Assembly (NCBI GenBank): GCA_951799445.1
Contig: OX637293.1
Location: 496,001 to 560,000, forward strand
DNA length: 64,000 nt
From: Pseudisothecium myosuroides
Taxonomy: Eukaryota > Streptophyta > Bryopsida > Hypnales > Lembophyllaceae
Direction of reading: 5' to 3'
Program-made: the position numbers and the translations under genes
Shown here: positions 11,000 through 23,672 of the stretch, piece after piece
How the letters are laid out: every line of letters starts with the position of its first letter
Position numbering within the stretch: the stretch's first letter is position 1
The notes under the pieces: model-generated
Told to the model about the DNA's origin: nothing
The model's database searches: none
Seen by the model: only the letters and a program-made list of their open reading frames with translations

Positions 11000-12526
11000 A
11001 GAAGGTGAGACTAGCTTACCCCTAATGTTATGCATGTCGTGGATAGGTTGACATTCTCCACATCCAAGCGGAAGGAAAAGAATGCCAATGAAAGTCTATC
11101 TTTCCCTCCTACTCTTCCTTCTCTTCCTTCTCTTCCCTCCCTCCTTCTCCTTCCCTTCTCTTCCCTTGCGGGCAGGTCGCCTGAACTTCAGTTGCGTGTC
11201 CTGTACTTACCTCCCTTCCTTCTTTCTCGTCGTCCTCATCCTTGATCCTCCGTTCCGTCCCTCCTCGTGCCCTGCCGTGCCGTGCCGTTGCCTTGCCTTG
11301 CCTTGGGTGGAACTTCCCTTCCGTCCCCTCAGTCCTGCAGGCACCGTGAGTCAGACTAGACTCCCCTTATTAACATACTTACCCATTCTCATTCAATTCG
11401 GCCCCCATCCCCTCCCGTCCCCTCCTTTTCCACGCCCAGCTAGGTCCAGGGCCCTCGCGGCTCTTCGCTTCGCTTCGCCTCTCGGCTCGGCTCGGCTCGG
11501 CTCGGCTCGGCTCCTCTCTGCTCTCTGCTCTCCTCCGGCCCCTGCTTCTCCGTCTGCTAGCTATCCTCTCCTCTCCTCTCCAGCCTTGGCATCGCTTGGT
11601 TCGCACTGCAGCTAACTTCACTTCACTTACTTACTCTTCGGCTGTTGCCCCACCGCAATCGACCGCCAAAGGGGCACCTTGGGACATAATAAGGTAGACA
11701 CGTCCATCAGGGCTGCGGCCGAAACGGCATCCCATCTCCACCTCTCGCAACAAGGAAGCCGAGGCCACTGCTGCTAACTTACTGGGATTGCGGTTCTGCT
11801 GGTGGGGGTGTCGTTCTGGCGGAGATCGTGCGAAGCTGCTGCTGGGGGTGGCGCCGCTCCTGGCCAGGGGTGGGGTGGTCGGTGCTGGGTCACTGAACTC
11901 AGCTCGACGACGACGACGACGACGACGACGACTGGTGCTGGTGCGTGGGGTGGGAGGGTCGTTGGTTTCATTGCACGAGTGGGCGGCCATGGCAGAGTGA
12001 ATGAGAGAGTGTGTGAGGGAGAGCGAGCGAGCGAGCGAGAGAGATGCTGTGGCCTGCGGGGACAGAAGATGAGGTGGGAAGATGCCAGGGAAGCTGCAGT
12101 CGGCCACTGGGGAGCGCTCGCTAGACGCAACCGGTCTTGGAGCTTGGACAAGCTGGACAGAATCCGGGGGGCCCGGAAGCGAGAGCGAGAGCGAGCCTGG
12201 GTCGGGATTCCGCGTCACCTTTACCGTCGTCACCTAGCTCTCTGACGAGCTGGCAATCCGCTTCCGAAATCTGCGTGGGTAGGAAATCAAAAGGGTTGGT
12301 GGACGCTGCTGTTGATGGTGAGTGCGGCGTCGGATGGCTCGAGATTGAACAGGCCGTGGGCACAGGTGTGGCCCCAGTGCGCTTGCTGGGCCACTGAATT
12401 GTTTGTTTGTTTGTTTGTCTGTCTCTCGGTTTCGGAACCTGTCTCGCTCGCAGAACAGGACCACGGGATCGCGAGCGATTCTTCTTCGCTGAGTCGGAGG
12501 CTGTAACGCAAGTAGGAGTATGCAAG
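11000..12526 (+). promoter_or_regulatory. Phytochrome promoter/leader region with microsatellites
   Basis: The 1.5 kb upstream of the phytochrome start is compositionally unlike its flanks. It has a long CT-rich tract (about 11095-11165), a CGGCT pentamer array (about 11481-11510), a CGA trinucleotide run (about 11913-11930), a GAGC tetramer run (about 12022-12038) and a GTTT/GTCT run (about 12401-12424). A possible 5'-UTR intron runs from GTGAGTGC at 12318 to CGCTCGCAG at 12453, with the T-rich run forming its polypyrimidine tract. Several ATGs precede the main start. The transcription start site was not located. Confidence 0.45.
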
Positions 12527-15500
12527 ATGTCGACTTCCAAGTTGGCGTACTCTTCAGGGAGTTCGGTGAAATCGAAGCACAGTGTGCGGGTGGCGCAAAC
12601 CACCGCAGATGCCAAGCTGCAGGCCGTGTACGAAGAGTCGGGCGATTCCGGGGACTCCTTCGATTACTCCAAATCCGTTCATGCGTCCAAGTCCACGGGC
12701 GAGACGGTGCCGGCGCTAGCGGTCACCGCGTACCTGCAGCGGATGCAGCGAGGGGGGCTCGTGCAGACGTTCGGATGCATGCTGGCCGTGGAAAAGAGTA
12801 GTTTTAGGGTTGTAGCCTACAGCGAGAATGCGCCAGAGATGCTTGACTTGATGCCGCAAGCGGTCCCCAGCGTGGGGCAGCAGTTGGATGTGCTGGGCAT
12901 CGGCACTGATGTGCGCAGTTTGTTTACGCCGTCCAGCGCCACCGCGCTGGAAAAGGCCGCAAGCGTTGTGGATGTGACCATGCTGAACCCTATCTCCGTG
13001 AACTGTCGCAGCTCGGGCAAGCCCTTCTATGCCATTCTGCACCGCATCGATGTGGGGCTGGTGATCGATTTCGAGCCCGTGCGTCCCCATGATGCCATCG
13101 TGTCGACCGCGGGCGCGCTGCAGTCGCATCTCTTGGCCGCCAAGGCCATCTCGCGACTGCAGGCCCTGCCGGGCGGCGACATTGGCCTTCTGTGCGATAC
13201 CGTTGTGGAAGAGGTGCGGGAGCTGACCGGCTACGATCGCGTCATGGCCTACAAGTTTCACGAAGATGAACATGGCGAGGTTTTGGCCGAGATTCGGCGC
13301 TCGGATTTGGAACCGTACCTGGGCTTGCATTACCCCGCTACCGACATCCCCCAGGCTTCGCGCTTCCTGTTCATGAAGAACCGCGTGCGCATGATCGGGG
13401 ACTGCTACGGCCCGCCCGTGAAAGTGATGCAGGACAAGGATTTGCGGCAGCCCGTCAGCCTGGCGGGCTCCACGTTGCGCGCGCCGCACGGCTGCCATGC
13501 GCAGTACATGGGAAACATGAACTCCATCGCCTCGTTGGTCATGGCCGTGATTGTGAATGATCCTGACGAGGAGGCCACTGCTGCGGGGGGGGGGCAGCAG
13601 CAGCGCGGGCGCAAGCTCTGGGGCTTGGTGGTGTGTCACCACACATCGCCGCGCACCGTGTCGTTCCCGTTGCGCTCGGCCTGTGAGTTTCTGATGCAGG
13701 TGTTTGGATTGCAGCTCAACATGGAAGTGGAGCTATCGGCGCAATTACGCGAGAAGCATATATTGCGCACGCAGACTCTGCTGTGTGACATGTTGTTACG
13801 CGATGCCCCCATTGGCATCGTGTCCCAGTCGCCCAACATTATGGATTTGGTTAAGTGTGACGGCGCCGCCCTGTACTATGGCAAACGCTTCTGGCTCCTG
13901 GGGATTACGCCGACGGAGGCCCAGGTCAAGGAAATTGCGGAGTGGCTCTTGGAATACCACAAGGATTCCACTGGGCTGAGTACGGATAGTCTGGCCGATG
14001 CCGGGTACCCTGGTGCTGGCCAGCTCGGCGATGCCGTGTGTGGTATGGCCGCTGCCAAGATCACACCCAAAGATTTTCTTTTCTGGTTCAGGTACCGACC
14101 TGCGCACCGCCTACTTTCCTGCCCTCTCTTTCTCCGCTGTGTGATCTTGTATTTGTACGATGAATTCAAATTCCTCGGCCTCTTCGCCTCACCCGTCCGT
14201 CTCGTTTGTATTCCAGTAGCCTATGTGGTTTGTAGCTGCTGCAGGTGCCGGTCATGACGGGCATTTTGGATATGAATGACAAAGATTATTCTCCCAGGTT
14301 TTTTTTATTGTGCATCTAATGGAACGATTCCTCGCCTCTCCTCTCACTCGCAAGGCTGCCGTTCTCTGCTGAATTGGGTCTCATACCTGTGCGCTGTTTA
14401 GGTCTCACACCGCCAAGGAGATCAAGTGGGGAGGTGCAAAGCACGATCCCGATGAGAAGGACGATGGTAGAAAAATGCATCCCCGCTCTTCGTTCAAGGC
14501 CTTTCTGGAAGTTGTGAAGAGGAGAAGTTTACCATGGGAGGACATAGAAATGGACGCAATTCACTCTCTTCAGCTCATTTTGAGGGGTTCCTTTCAGGAT
14601 ATTGACGACAGTGATACAAAAACTATGATCCACGCCCGACTGAACGACTTAAAGCTTCAAGGCATGGACGAGCTCAGTACAGTCGCGAGCGAAATGGTTA
14701 GGTTGATAGAGACTGCTACGGCGCCTATTCTTGCCGTGGATTCAAGTGGATTTATTAATGGTTGGAATGCGAAAGTAGCTGAACTAACTGGACTTCCAGT
14801 TGGAGAAGCCATGGGTCGGTCACTGGTCAAAGATTTAATTTTAGAGGAATCCGTCGAGGTTGTGGAGCGACTACTCTACCTTGCCTTACAGGGTAACAGC
14901 GACTTTCCTATAATTGTTTATCTGTTCAACTTCAGGGCGTACAAGTTGTTTGGGTTCAAGAGTGGAAGTATGGGATCGTTTTGATTTAGACTCAACCCCT
15001 ACATATTTGAAGCTCCTTTTCTGATGTTTGTTGTGTATGGGTCATGTGCGTAGCATCGCTGACTTCGTTAGTTGGTACCGGCAGAAGGTTAGTGAGTGCG
15101 ATCTATCTGTCAAACGTGGCAGTTTGATTGTGTATTCGGAGAACCAGGGACTACGCATCATGTGATTTCTGCTCAGCTTCTCCATACTTTATTCGCATAT
15201 TTGTGATTGTTATGAAAGTTTTATTGTTTGAGAACGTTATTTTGGCTGTCTCTCAATTAAGGTAAATATGTTGACGGATACCTATGCTCATCATCTGCAG
15301 GTGATGAAGAACAGAATATTGAGATACAATTGAAGACCTACGGGCCACAAAAAGAGAAGGATGCAGTAATCTTGATAGTGAATGCATGTTCAAGCAGAGA
15401 TGTAACAGACAACGTGGTTGGAGTTTGTTTCGTGGGGCAGGACGTGACAGGTCAAAAACAGGTTCTGGACAAGTTCACTCGAATACAAGGGGACTATAAA

Positions 15501-17869
15501 GCAATTGTGCAGAATCCCAACCCTCTAATTCCTCCTATATTCGGCACTGATGAGTACGGATCTTGCTCTGAGTGGAATCCGTCAATGGAAAAACTGACTG
15601 GGTGGAAGAGGGAAGAGGTACGTTTTCGAGAGTTTTGCTTGTTTGGTCCGTTTGTGGTCTACTAGGGGCTTATTTGATCGGTCAGAAATTTCATGTAATT
15701 TTGTTTTCATTCTGCTAGTATTATTACGATGATATCGGCTTAGCTGTTGCCATAAGTCGGCATATTCCAGGTTAGACCCAGTTTTTGTGATCGAACATTT
15801 TACGTTGTTCCTCGCTGCTCCAAATTCTGCGAACAATGATCTAGCTCGTCAACATTTGACTAGCTGAAAATTTTGCGGTTGATTTTGCAAGTTTTCAACT
15901 TAATTGATTTCCAGTGGTTAGATGAATCTCAAGCTGCGTTAAGTAACTCAGCGTGTAATTGGTATTTTCTCACTTATTTCTTTTGTAATTCAGGTGCTTG
16001 GAAAATTGCTAGTGGGTGAAATTTTTGGAATGCAACTTATGTGCTGCCGGCTGAAGGGCCAAGATTCAATGACGAAATTCATGATTGTTCTTAATAGTGC
16101 AATGGACGGTCAAGATACAGACCGATTTCCCTTCTCTTTCTTTGATCGACAAGGGAAATACGTGGATTCCCTGCTGACTGCCAATAAGAGAACTGATGCG
16201 GAGGGAAGCATTACTGGCGTGTTCTGCTTTTTGCACACAACTAGTGTGGAATTGTTGCAGGTAAGAGAGTCAGACTTTCGTTTTAGATCACCTGGAAAGA
16301 CCGCATGTATATTATATCTTTGAAAATGCGATGCTACTGTTAACTTCTCAAAATCCATCTAATTGGTAGCTTAGGTCCAATTCACTTTCATCGTAGTGAA
16401 AGTGAATTTTAACATCTTATCACTCCCGCCTCATAATTTCGGAAGTGGGCGCTGAAAGCACCGTAGATTTTTCGTGACAGTTTGTGAAATCATCTCTCGT
16501 AGAGCTTGAATGAAGGGACAGGATAATGCACCTATCAGATTCGAAGATTTTTTGCATCATTTCGTCCTACTCAGGAACTTCGACTGCAGGCCATTGTTTT
16601 TGTTTCCTTTCTTCTTGTTGAAACTGACTTTTAGATCGTGTCTATGCTGACAGTACCTGTGAACTCGCATGTAGTAATTTGTGGTTTCTGAGTTGACACT
16701 CCTCATTTTTTTTGTACGTAGGCATTGACAGTTCAACGGGCAACTGAAAAAGTAGCTTTTGCGAAGCTCAAGGAATTAGCTTACATTCGACAAGAGATCA
16801 AGAATCCCTTGTACGGTATCATGTTCACACGCAATTTAATGGAAGAAACAGACTTGTCCGAGGACCAAAGGCAGTTCGTGGAAACTAGTGCTGTATGTGA
16901 ACGTCAATTGCGCAAAATATTGGACGATATGGATCTGGAGAGCATTGAGGATGGGTTGGTTCCGAATTCTTTTCCTGTTTGTCCTCCCAGTTGTCGTCTG
17001 TGCATTGGTCAGTTTTTTCTGTTCTATGTGCTCGTGATAGCCTGCTGGAATTGCTGAAAAGGCTTGCTTTCGAATTTCCTTGTTCTGAAGTACTCGTCAC
17101 ATGTGTAGACCGGTTTTTAAGGGATAGGTGTTAAAGATTTCTGTCCTGATATGTCTACACTGGATTGTGCCTGAGCAGGTACCTAGAGCTGGAAACAACT
17201 GAGTTTGAGATGGGAACAGTGATGGATGCTGTTGTCAGTCAAGGAATGACTACATCAAGAGAAAAGGGACTCCAGTTGATCCGGGAGACACCTAGGGAGA
17301 TCAAGAACATGTGTTTATTTGGGGATCAAGTTCGATTACAGCAAGTTCTTGCAGACTTTTTGTTGAATGCAGTGCGATTCACCCCATCCTCTGAAGGTTG
17401 GGTCGGGATCAAGGTGGTCCCAACAAAGAAGCGCCTGGGTGGAGGCGTTCATGTTATGCATCTAGAATTCAGGTTCGTACTTTTCTCTACTCACTGATTT
17501 GAAAAGCAGTTGCAATTCGTTTCAGGGAGGCCTTTTTGCTGAGCTCTTGAGGCTAAGCTGGAAATATGATCCATTGTCCCGTGCTGAGTTTACTGATAGT
17601 GTCTGGCTACACACGAATTTGAAGGTGGATGGTTTTGGGTGTGCAGAGTAACCCATCCAGGAATGGGACTTCCCGAGGAGCTCGTTCACGAGATGTTTGA
17701 CCGAGGACGAGGCATGACTCAAGAAGGCCTGGGGCTAAGTATGTGTCGTAAACTTGTAAAGCTAATGAATGGTAATGTTCAATATATTAGAGAGACAGGT
17801 AAGAGCTACTTTTTAGTTGAAGTAGAGCTTCCTTTGGCACAAAGGGATGATGCAGGCAGTGTGAGATAA
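12527..17869 (+). CDS. PHY: Phytochrome (moss-type), seven coding exons
   Basis: This is a red/far-red photoreceptor that binds a linear tetrapyrrole and signals from cytosol and nucleus. Exons by eye, all with GT-AG introns: 12527-14091, 14402-14892, 15301-15617, 15994-16260, 16722-16954, 17179-17472, 17647-17869, giving about 1129 residues, the normal family length. Visible parts are the N-terminal extension and PAS, GAF with DIP motif (YPATDIP) and chromophore Cys323 ([10 protein letters not shown]), and PHY with the tongue residues KWGG and PRSSF. The intron after WFR splits the tongue. Two PAS domains follow, then a histidine-kinase-related domain with HATPase-like N and G boxes. The H-box reads YIRQEIKNP, lacking the phospho-accepting His, as is usual for plant phytochromes. 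The start is the first in-frame ATG and gives the conserved moss-like N-terminus. No lesion is seen. Confidence 0.96.
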
Positions 17870-19224
17870 GACCTCATGCTTGCGGGCAAGTAGACCGTTC
17901 GTCAATCCAATGCGTTTCTTGCACGAATTTATTGTATGTTAACACCAGAAACTGGAGTCGGAAGTACAGAGAACTGTGCCAGTAATCGTGGATCGTAGGA
18001 GCATGAAGAGATGATCTGCAGCTGTCTGAGTTCACTCGTGTCACGAACTATGGCTTTCTTATTGTCGAAAGTATCACTTTTCGTGTAGGCGTCAGTTGGT
18101 CCATAGCTTCCTGCATTCGCTGGTTTTAACCCCGTATCCCTTCGGTGACCAGGTGACCCCTATGTGATCACTGGGTGTTCGGAAATTAATTTGCTTAAAA
18201 TACGAATGAAACTGGATTCTGAAGCATGAAGTTTGCAGATTTGTGCATCATGTGGCCTTACAGAAATCCAAACTACATGACTGTAAAAAGGTGCTTACCA
18301 TGTGCAAGTGCATTGTCATGAGAGAAATTGATCGTCAATGTAAAAGAAATGTGGTGATGAGAAGAAATTGGTTTAGTGGAAATTTAGGGGATGAGAAGAT
18401 AAAAGACACAAGGGAGTTTTGTTATACAGTATGATCACAGAAGCAAGGTTCATTGTACGGTACATGTATATAATTTTACAACTACAATGTGGCAGTAGTA
18501 ATTTGAATATTGTTGTTTTGGAAAAATTGTCTGGTCCAAGGGTGTGGCCCTACTTATGTTCTCCATTATACATGGAAACTAATGATCTTAACCCTAAACA
18601 TCTTGCAGTCTTATAAGTTTTGTTTAGTTGTACTATTCTTTGTACGGCATTGTATATTCTAAAAAAAAATCGATTCCAAAAAATCATTGAAAATTTTATA
18701 GGAGTCACTTTGCAAGGAATTGTATGGATAGTGGTGCTCTAAATTTTAACATTCATCCACACATATATCACATTAGCACATATCACATATCCATAATTCT
18801 ATTTACCCATAATCTGGTGATTTCATTCAAGATTTTTTTTATTTGAAGATTTTTGGCGAAAAGCTTTTGCCAAATTTTTGCCAAGCTTTTGTTAATTTTT
18901 AACCAAATTATTTTTTTCTGGTGCAATAAGCACTAAAAAAAGCCCCCCCCCCAAACAGCCCTGATGTGCACTTCACTATGATTAAATCACCAAAATGTTT
19001 GATACACAAAATTTACCACGAAAGTTGATGTACATGTGTCTCCGCGATATGCATACTTTAATACTATTTATATAAATTATTACAATGTTTCAGTACAAAC
19101 AGAAGTACATGTCTCTCAAACAAAAGGTCAAGAAGTTGGCGACTTCTTGCTACAATCCCCGTACACTTCCAAAGTTAATTTTTTGATGCTCTGGAGGTGA
19201 GTGACCACTTTCTGAACCTTCTAC
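17870..19224. other. Phytochrome 3' flank and AT-rich intergenic DNA
   Basis: The first several hundred bases probably include the phytochrome 3' untranslated region. No clear polyadenylation signal could be chosen. Beyond 18.6 kb the sequence is AT-rich with no gene. Just before the next element is CTTTCTGAACCTTCTAC, a tract that resembles the right end of the TAAGGTAG-ended MITEs near 53.2 and 54.6 kb; it may be a remnant of one. Confidence 0.4.
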
Positions 19225-19228
19225 TTAA

Positions 19229-19856
19229 CCCCAAGGCACCAGAATATGGTATATGCAAAACTTTGAGGTTGAATAAAGCCTAACCAAGTTGCTATTTTTA
19301 GTAGCTTATATTTTTAGAAAGTTCTTGTTGAAGTCTAGTTTTAGCATCGCAAATCCGATCTTGAAAATAAATGATAGTGATTTTTCTATTCACGATTTTG
19401 TGCAAGGGTACCTAGTGCAATCTTGACTTCCTGTAGTGTTGAGAGTTCTTAGAAATGAGCCTCAAATACACTAAATCTTGGAGAAAAAATCACATTCAAA
19501 ATTCATTTAAAAAAATTCTAGAGTAGATTTTAAGAAACCATAAATTGATTGGGGTTATATATGTTAGGCACTTTAACCTCATATTTTTTTTGTCACCAAC
19601 TTTTTAGATTTGACTTGTGTAAAGAAGATTGAAAGATTTTTGCAATTTTAGCACCCTCATGGTCAAACGTTATAATCTTTCACTTTATAAGTGATATTGT
19701 TGTGTTTTCTTTTCCTACGAGATCTCTAACATGTCTAGTTTGAATTTGTATGGTTACAATTCAAAAAAAATTGATACAACTTATCAAAATGTTGTCATTT
19801 TGTTCAATTTGGAGCAAATTCCAGGAAGCTCAAAACAGGCCTTGGGCATTTAGGGG
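19229..19856 (-). mobile_element. TTAA-flanked piggyBac-like MITE, copy 1
   Basis: A 628-bp element in the opposite orientation to its close relatives at 57829-58461 and 59187-59832; alignment by eye holds over nearly the whole length. TTAA flanks both sides (19225-19228 and 19857-19860). The right end is GGCATTTAGGGG; the left end CCCCAAGGCACC has lost a few bases relative to CCCCTAAATGCC. It has no coding capacity. TTAA plus CCC ends is the piggyBac signature; assignment is inferred from ends only. Confidence 0.75.
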
Positions 19857-19860
19857 TTAA

Positions 19861-20637
19861 AATACATATATTGTTGATCGTACATAAAATATTTGAGTCA
19901 TTTAACCATTCACAATTGCACATTTGCTCAGGATGAGAAGTATGTAAGACGTGGAAAATGAGACTGTTAGAGATACTTTGATTCACTGAGTAGAATGAGG
20001 GGAAATTTTCAAAAGTGATATTGAACTGCTTCAGTTGTGTGAGCTCTTGACAGCTTAACGATACAGGACTGGAAAAGTTCATGAAGCGGACTAGAAGTAC
20101 ACAAATCACGAAAATGGAATCGCTCAAAGCCCGGAAAAGCAAGCCTGTCTTGGTTATCCCCCATTCCCCCACACCAGTCAATTTTAGTAAAATTCTGGAC
20201 AGATTCCATTCAAGTTCCATCCCATCCATAGTTTTCTCAGTTAGCGCTCTCCTCGGGCCCTGCTGGGCCGGCTTAACGAATATCTCTAATAAATTCAGAG
20301 ATATAAGCAACAACCGTTAAATTTAAAAGAAATTTAACCGATGAAGGGTAAAGTATTGCCAGAATTGGTCATGAGACAAGACCTAAGTTTTGGGATAGCA
20401 TAAGAAACGTGCTAAGGCTCAACAAAAAGGAGCTCCAAAACCCAAAAATGGGCAATCCGAATTTAGTAATTCAGCTGCAAATGGACTCTCCCGATTACAC
20501 TCCAGAAGCGCAACACCAGCTGCAAATACAACCAGTAGCGACAGCCAAGTCCCCAGACTCCCCGAGACGACATCATTCGCCAAACCCAGACTTCACTTTT
20601 ATGTAGAATAAGAGTTGCACGCGGAAGTTCCGCCATT
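19861..20637. other. Intergenic stretch downstream of RPL9 copy A
   Basis: No gene is supported. The 169-codon reverse frame at 19804-20313 overlaps the MITE end and has no recognisable domain. The last 60-80 bases before 20638 are the 3' untranslated region of RPL9 copy A and resemble the 3' flank of copy B. Confidence 0.4.
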
Positions 20638-22065
20638 TCACTCGGTATCAATGGTTCCCTTGTCACTCACGTAAATGCCGTCCAAAAACTTCCTGATGTC
20701 TTTCTTCTTCACGTGGCATTTCTGGTACAATAAACACCACCAGTATCAAACACCGAAATGCCATTCACATCAATTGAAAAAAGGCATCAATCTAGCTCAT
20801 ATCACCCCCAACTGCAGAGATTGCGCTCCCCTACCCACCCCGACAGCAACCAACCACATCATTCACATCCAACCAAACCGAGTCAGGAAAACACCACGGA
20901 TCCACATACCTGGTTGATGAGGGCGCAAGATCTAGAGACGAGCTCGATGTCGTTTCCATCCAAAACCAGCTCGTCCTTGACCTTCTCCGATCGGGTCACG
21001 GTCACACCCGACAACATCTCCACTCTGCGCACCTGCACAATCCAGTCCAAACACATTCAGACTCCTTCGGGATCAAGGACGAGGAACTACACAACATGAC
21101 ACCAATCCCCGGAACAAGCGAAGGCAGGACTGCCAACTCCTCGCTTCGTAGGTCACAGATAGTCATTGAGACTAGTCCACGAGCGGGCCTAAGACCAGGG
21201 TGTTGGAAAAAGACCAAAGGTCAGGGTGATCCACCCAGAGGGGAAACCATCTCCGTACACTTGAAAAAAAACGACGCACCTACACCGTCTCCCTATCCTC
21301 CGCCGGTGGAAATTTCAGTCGTTACAACAGAAAGAGGAAATTTCGAGAGCAAAAGAACCAAAGGGAAACTGAACATCCCATGAGACGAAATTCTACACCT
21401 CACACGAAGCAACGCAGTGCCAAGACATGCAAAACACTAATCCCACTTCGAAAGCACCAAGACCTAACCCTAATCGCACTCCCGATTGATCATGCAGGGT
21501 TCCGTAGGCATCGCCGTTCGCCTTCGGCAAAAACAGGAGCATCAATCGCACAGCTCCACGCATTCAGATGGACCGAAACGACACACGGTGGCCCGCTACG
21601 ACCCCGAAAACAGCAACCCGTCCGTCGAACCCCGAAACCCTAAAACCCTAAAACCTCGTGCCGACCCCGAGCGAAAGCGAAAGCGAAACGAAAGTGACGT
21701 ACCTTCTTCTCGCCCAAGAAGTTCCTGATCTCGATGTTGTTCTTGTCGGCGCCAATGCTGGCGTTGATGGGGAAATGCGCGTACACGAACCTCATCTTGT
21801 AGCGGTACCCCTTGGTGACGCCGGTGATGAGGTTGTTCACGTGGCTGATGGCGGTGCGAATGGCGGCCATCGTCTTGCGGGTGCCGAACCAGGCATCGAC
21901 CTGGAGCTTGCGGCCTTCCTCTTGCAGCTGGAAGTCGAGGTTGAGGTGCTTGAAGTTGCGAGTGAGCACGCCGCGGGGGCCAGTAACCCTAATCTGCTTG
22001 GCCTTGATTTCCACCTTCACGCCCTCGGGCAGGTCCATCGTCTTCGTGGCCAAGATGGTCTTCAT
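20638..22065 (-). CDS. RPL9: 60S ribosomal protein L9 (uL6 family), copy A
   Basis: A structural protein of the cytosolic large ribosomal subunit. There are three exons on the minus strand: 22065-21703, 21032-20910 and 20721-20638, joined by GT-AG introns and giving 189 residues, normal for plant L9. The N-terminus [20 protein letters not shown] and the internal GPRG are family hallmarks. The gene is intact. Compared with copy B at 61874-63302, exon and intron lengths match closely; one replacement is visible in exon 2 (RRVE here, RRVD in copy B). Intron 1 carries AAACCCTAA telobox-like repeats near 21640. The upstream sequence differs completely from copy B beyond about 55 bases before the ATG, so the two copies probably have different promoters. 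Confidence 0.95.
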
Positions 22066-22383
22066 GGCTGCCGGACTTGTGCGAGCAAGCGAGCTTGCGG
22101 ACGGGCGGCGATGGAGGAGGCAAAGAGGGCATCCTTCAGGGGCGGCCTCGGCACTAAGTCCCCGACGTTTTTCTCAAAACGCCGCCTCCCGGCCGGTTGA
22201 TGCCCGCCCCCCGCCTGTTCTCAACCCGGGGCGACGGACGAAACAAAGTCGAACCTTTCATTCGCTTGGTCTTCTTCATCTCTGCCTGTGATCAGAAACA
22301 TCAAGAGAAGTATCCTCTCTAATAGCCTATGTTCTACTCCATCAGAAATTGAGACTTGATTTGAACCCAATTGTGCGGCATAA

Positions 22384-23672
22384 GAGCATCTCCTGCAGCC
22401 CTTCAGATATCACCTCCCCATTAGAATTTGGATGAAAAGCAATTATCTTTAGTGTTTGTGAGGCTCAACTTTCTCTTTCCCCTCCAAAAAAGCCATTTCT
22501 ACAGGGACTACTACAAAGGCCACTAGTCTTGAGATTAGCAAGTCGTCATAATAAATGCAAATTGTTTAACCCCTAAAGGACCATTGTCCCTTCGGGGGAC
22601 AAATGTGTTTTCAAGCAGGTACCTACGGGCTGAAATTTTCTCCTAATTTTTTGAAATTTTTTTTGGAGGTAGAAAAGCTAATTAGCTTTGTGGGAATATA
22701 ATTTTTTCACAATCGGTGCCCGGGAACAATAGTTATGACCAAATAAGCTGAAAACAAGGGACGGGGAGCAGCCCGGGCAGCAAAAAAAAACTGTAAAAAT
22801 TTGAATTTTTTTTTTTAATATTTTTTTTCTCATAGATTATATTTTTGTCTATTTGGAAAGCTTTGATTCATCTCATTTGGATATATTATGAGAAAGTTAT
22901 GGACATTCTTGTTTTTCGGGCAATTAGAGCATCTTCTTGAGAAAAATAACTTGTAGGATTCATTTCTAAATGCAATTTTTCAAATTTTTCAAATTTTTTT
23001 TTTTGCAGGGTTTAGTTTACTTGCTAGAACAATCTCACCATTGGGATTAGTTCATTTTAATTCCATCTAAAATATATGAATATTTTAGATTTTCCTTCTA
23101 TCTTGTACCTACTTCTACTTAACAATTTTTTTAAGAATGATAATTAAGTGGTTTTTTTTGTTTTTTTTTTATCCCAGACTCTCAACTCAATTTTCCACTA
23201 TAAAGATTTAAAGCTCAAAACTTTGTAGTGCAAAAATTTTAAGTTTAAAATGTTCAAAGTCAAAAAATCTAATCCCGCAATGTGCTGAAAAACTTGTTTT
23301 TTCCACTTTAAACGCAAATATCTTGCAATCTGTGCGGTCAAAAATTCTGAAATTTTTTCCACACATTCCCATACTAGTTAGGTGTAAGATCCTACAGTTA
23401 GATGTGATAAAAAAAACAATTTAATTTTTTTTTAACTCTTTGCTATAGAAATGGCAGTTTTCAATGTTTTTTGGCAGAAAAAAGGCCTTGGTCTTTCAGG
23501 GGTTAACTTGTGATTGGTTGGGAGTATATTTTGGGGAGTTGTGTGACTTGTAATTGGTTGGAAGTATGTTTTATGGAGTTGCACTATTGGGGATACAAGT
23601 GGCCATCTCTTCTTCATTGGACAGATCTTGAATCATGGAGTGGGGATATGTTGAGGGCTGCAGGAGATGCTC
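22384..23672. mobile_element. Harbinger-like MITE interrupted by a nested MITE
   Basis: The ends GAGCATCTCCTGCAGCCCT and AGGGCTGCAGGAGATGCTC are exact inverted repeats of 19 bp. They are flanked by TAA on each side (22381-22383 and 23673-23675), a TWA duplication typical of PIF/Harbinger elements. The interior is interrupted by the TTAA-flanked element at 22570-23502. Without that insert the original element is about 350 bp. There is no transposase. Confidence 0.8.
22570..23502. mobile_element. TTAA-flanked piggyBac-like MITE, copy 2, nested
   Basis: A 933-bp insert with TTAA at 22566-22569 and 23503-23506. The left end is CCCCTAAAGGACCATTG and the right end CTTGGTCTTTCAGGGG. It belongs to the AAAGGACC subgroup shared with 53447-54028 and 56526-57079. 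The interior is AT-rich and non-coding. It sits inside the Harbinger-like MITE, so it is the younger of the two. Confidence 0.78.

Noticed and set aside
11082..12233. Ser/Pro-rich and Arg-rich frames on both strands
   Set aside because: Produced by the CT-rich tract, CGGCT and CGA repeats in the phytochrome leader.
12716..13642. 308-codon reverse open frame
   Set aside because: Antisense to phytochrome exon 1; GC-rich coding sequence creates long reverse frames. No domain.
21658..22291. Forward frames of 180 and 159 codons (and their mirror images at 61670-62473 on the minus strand)
   Set aside because: Antisense of RPL9 exon 1 in both copies; the sense frame encodes the conserved ribosomal protein.
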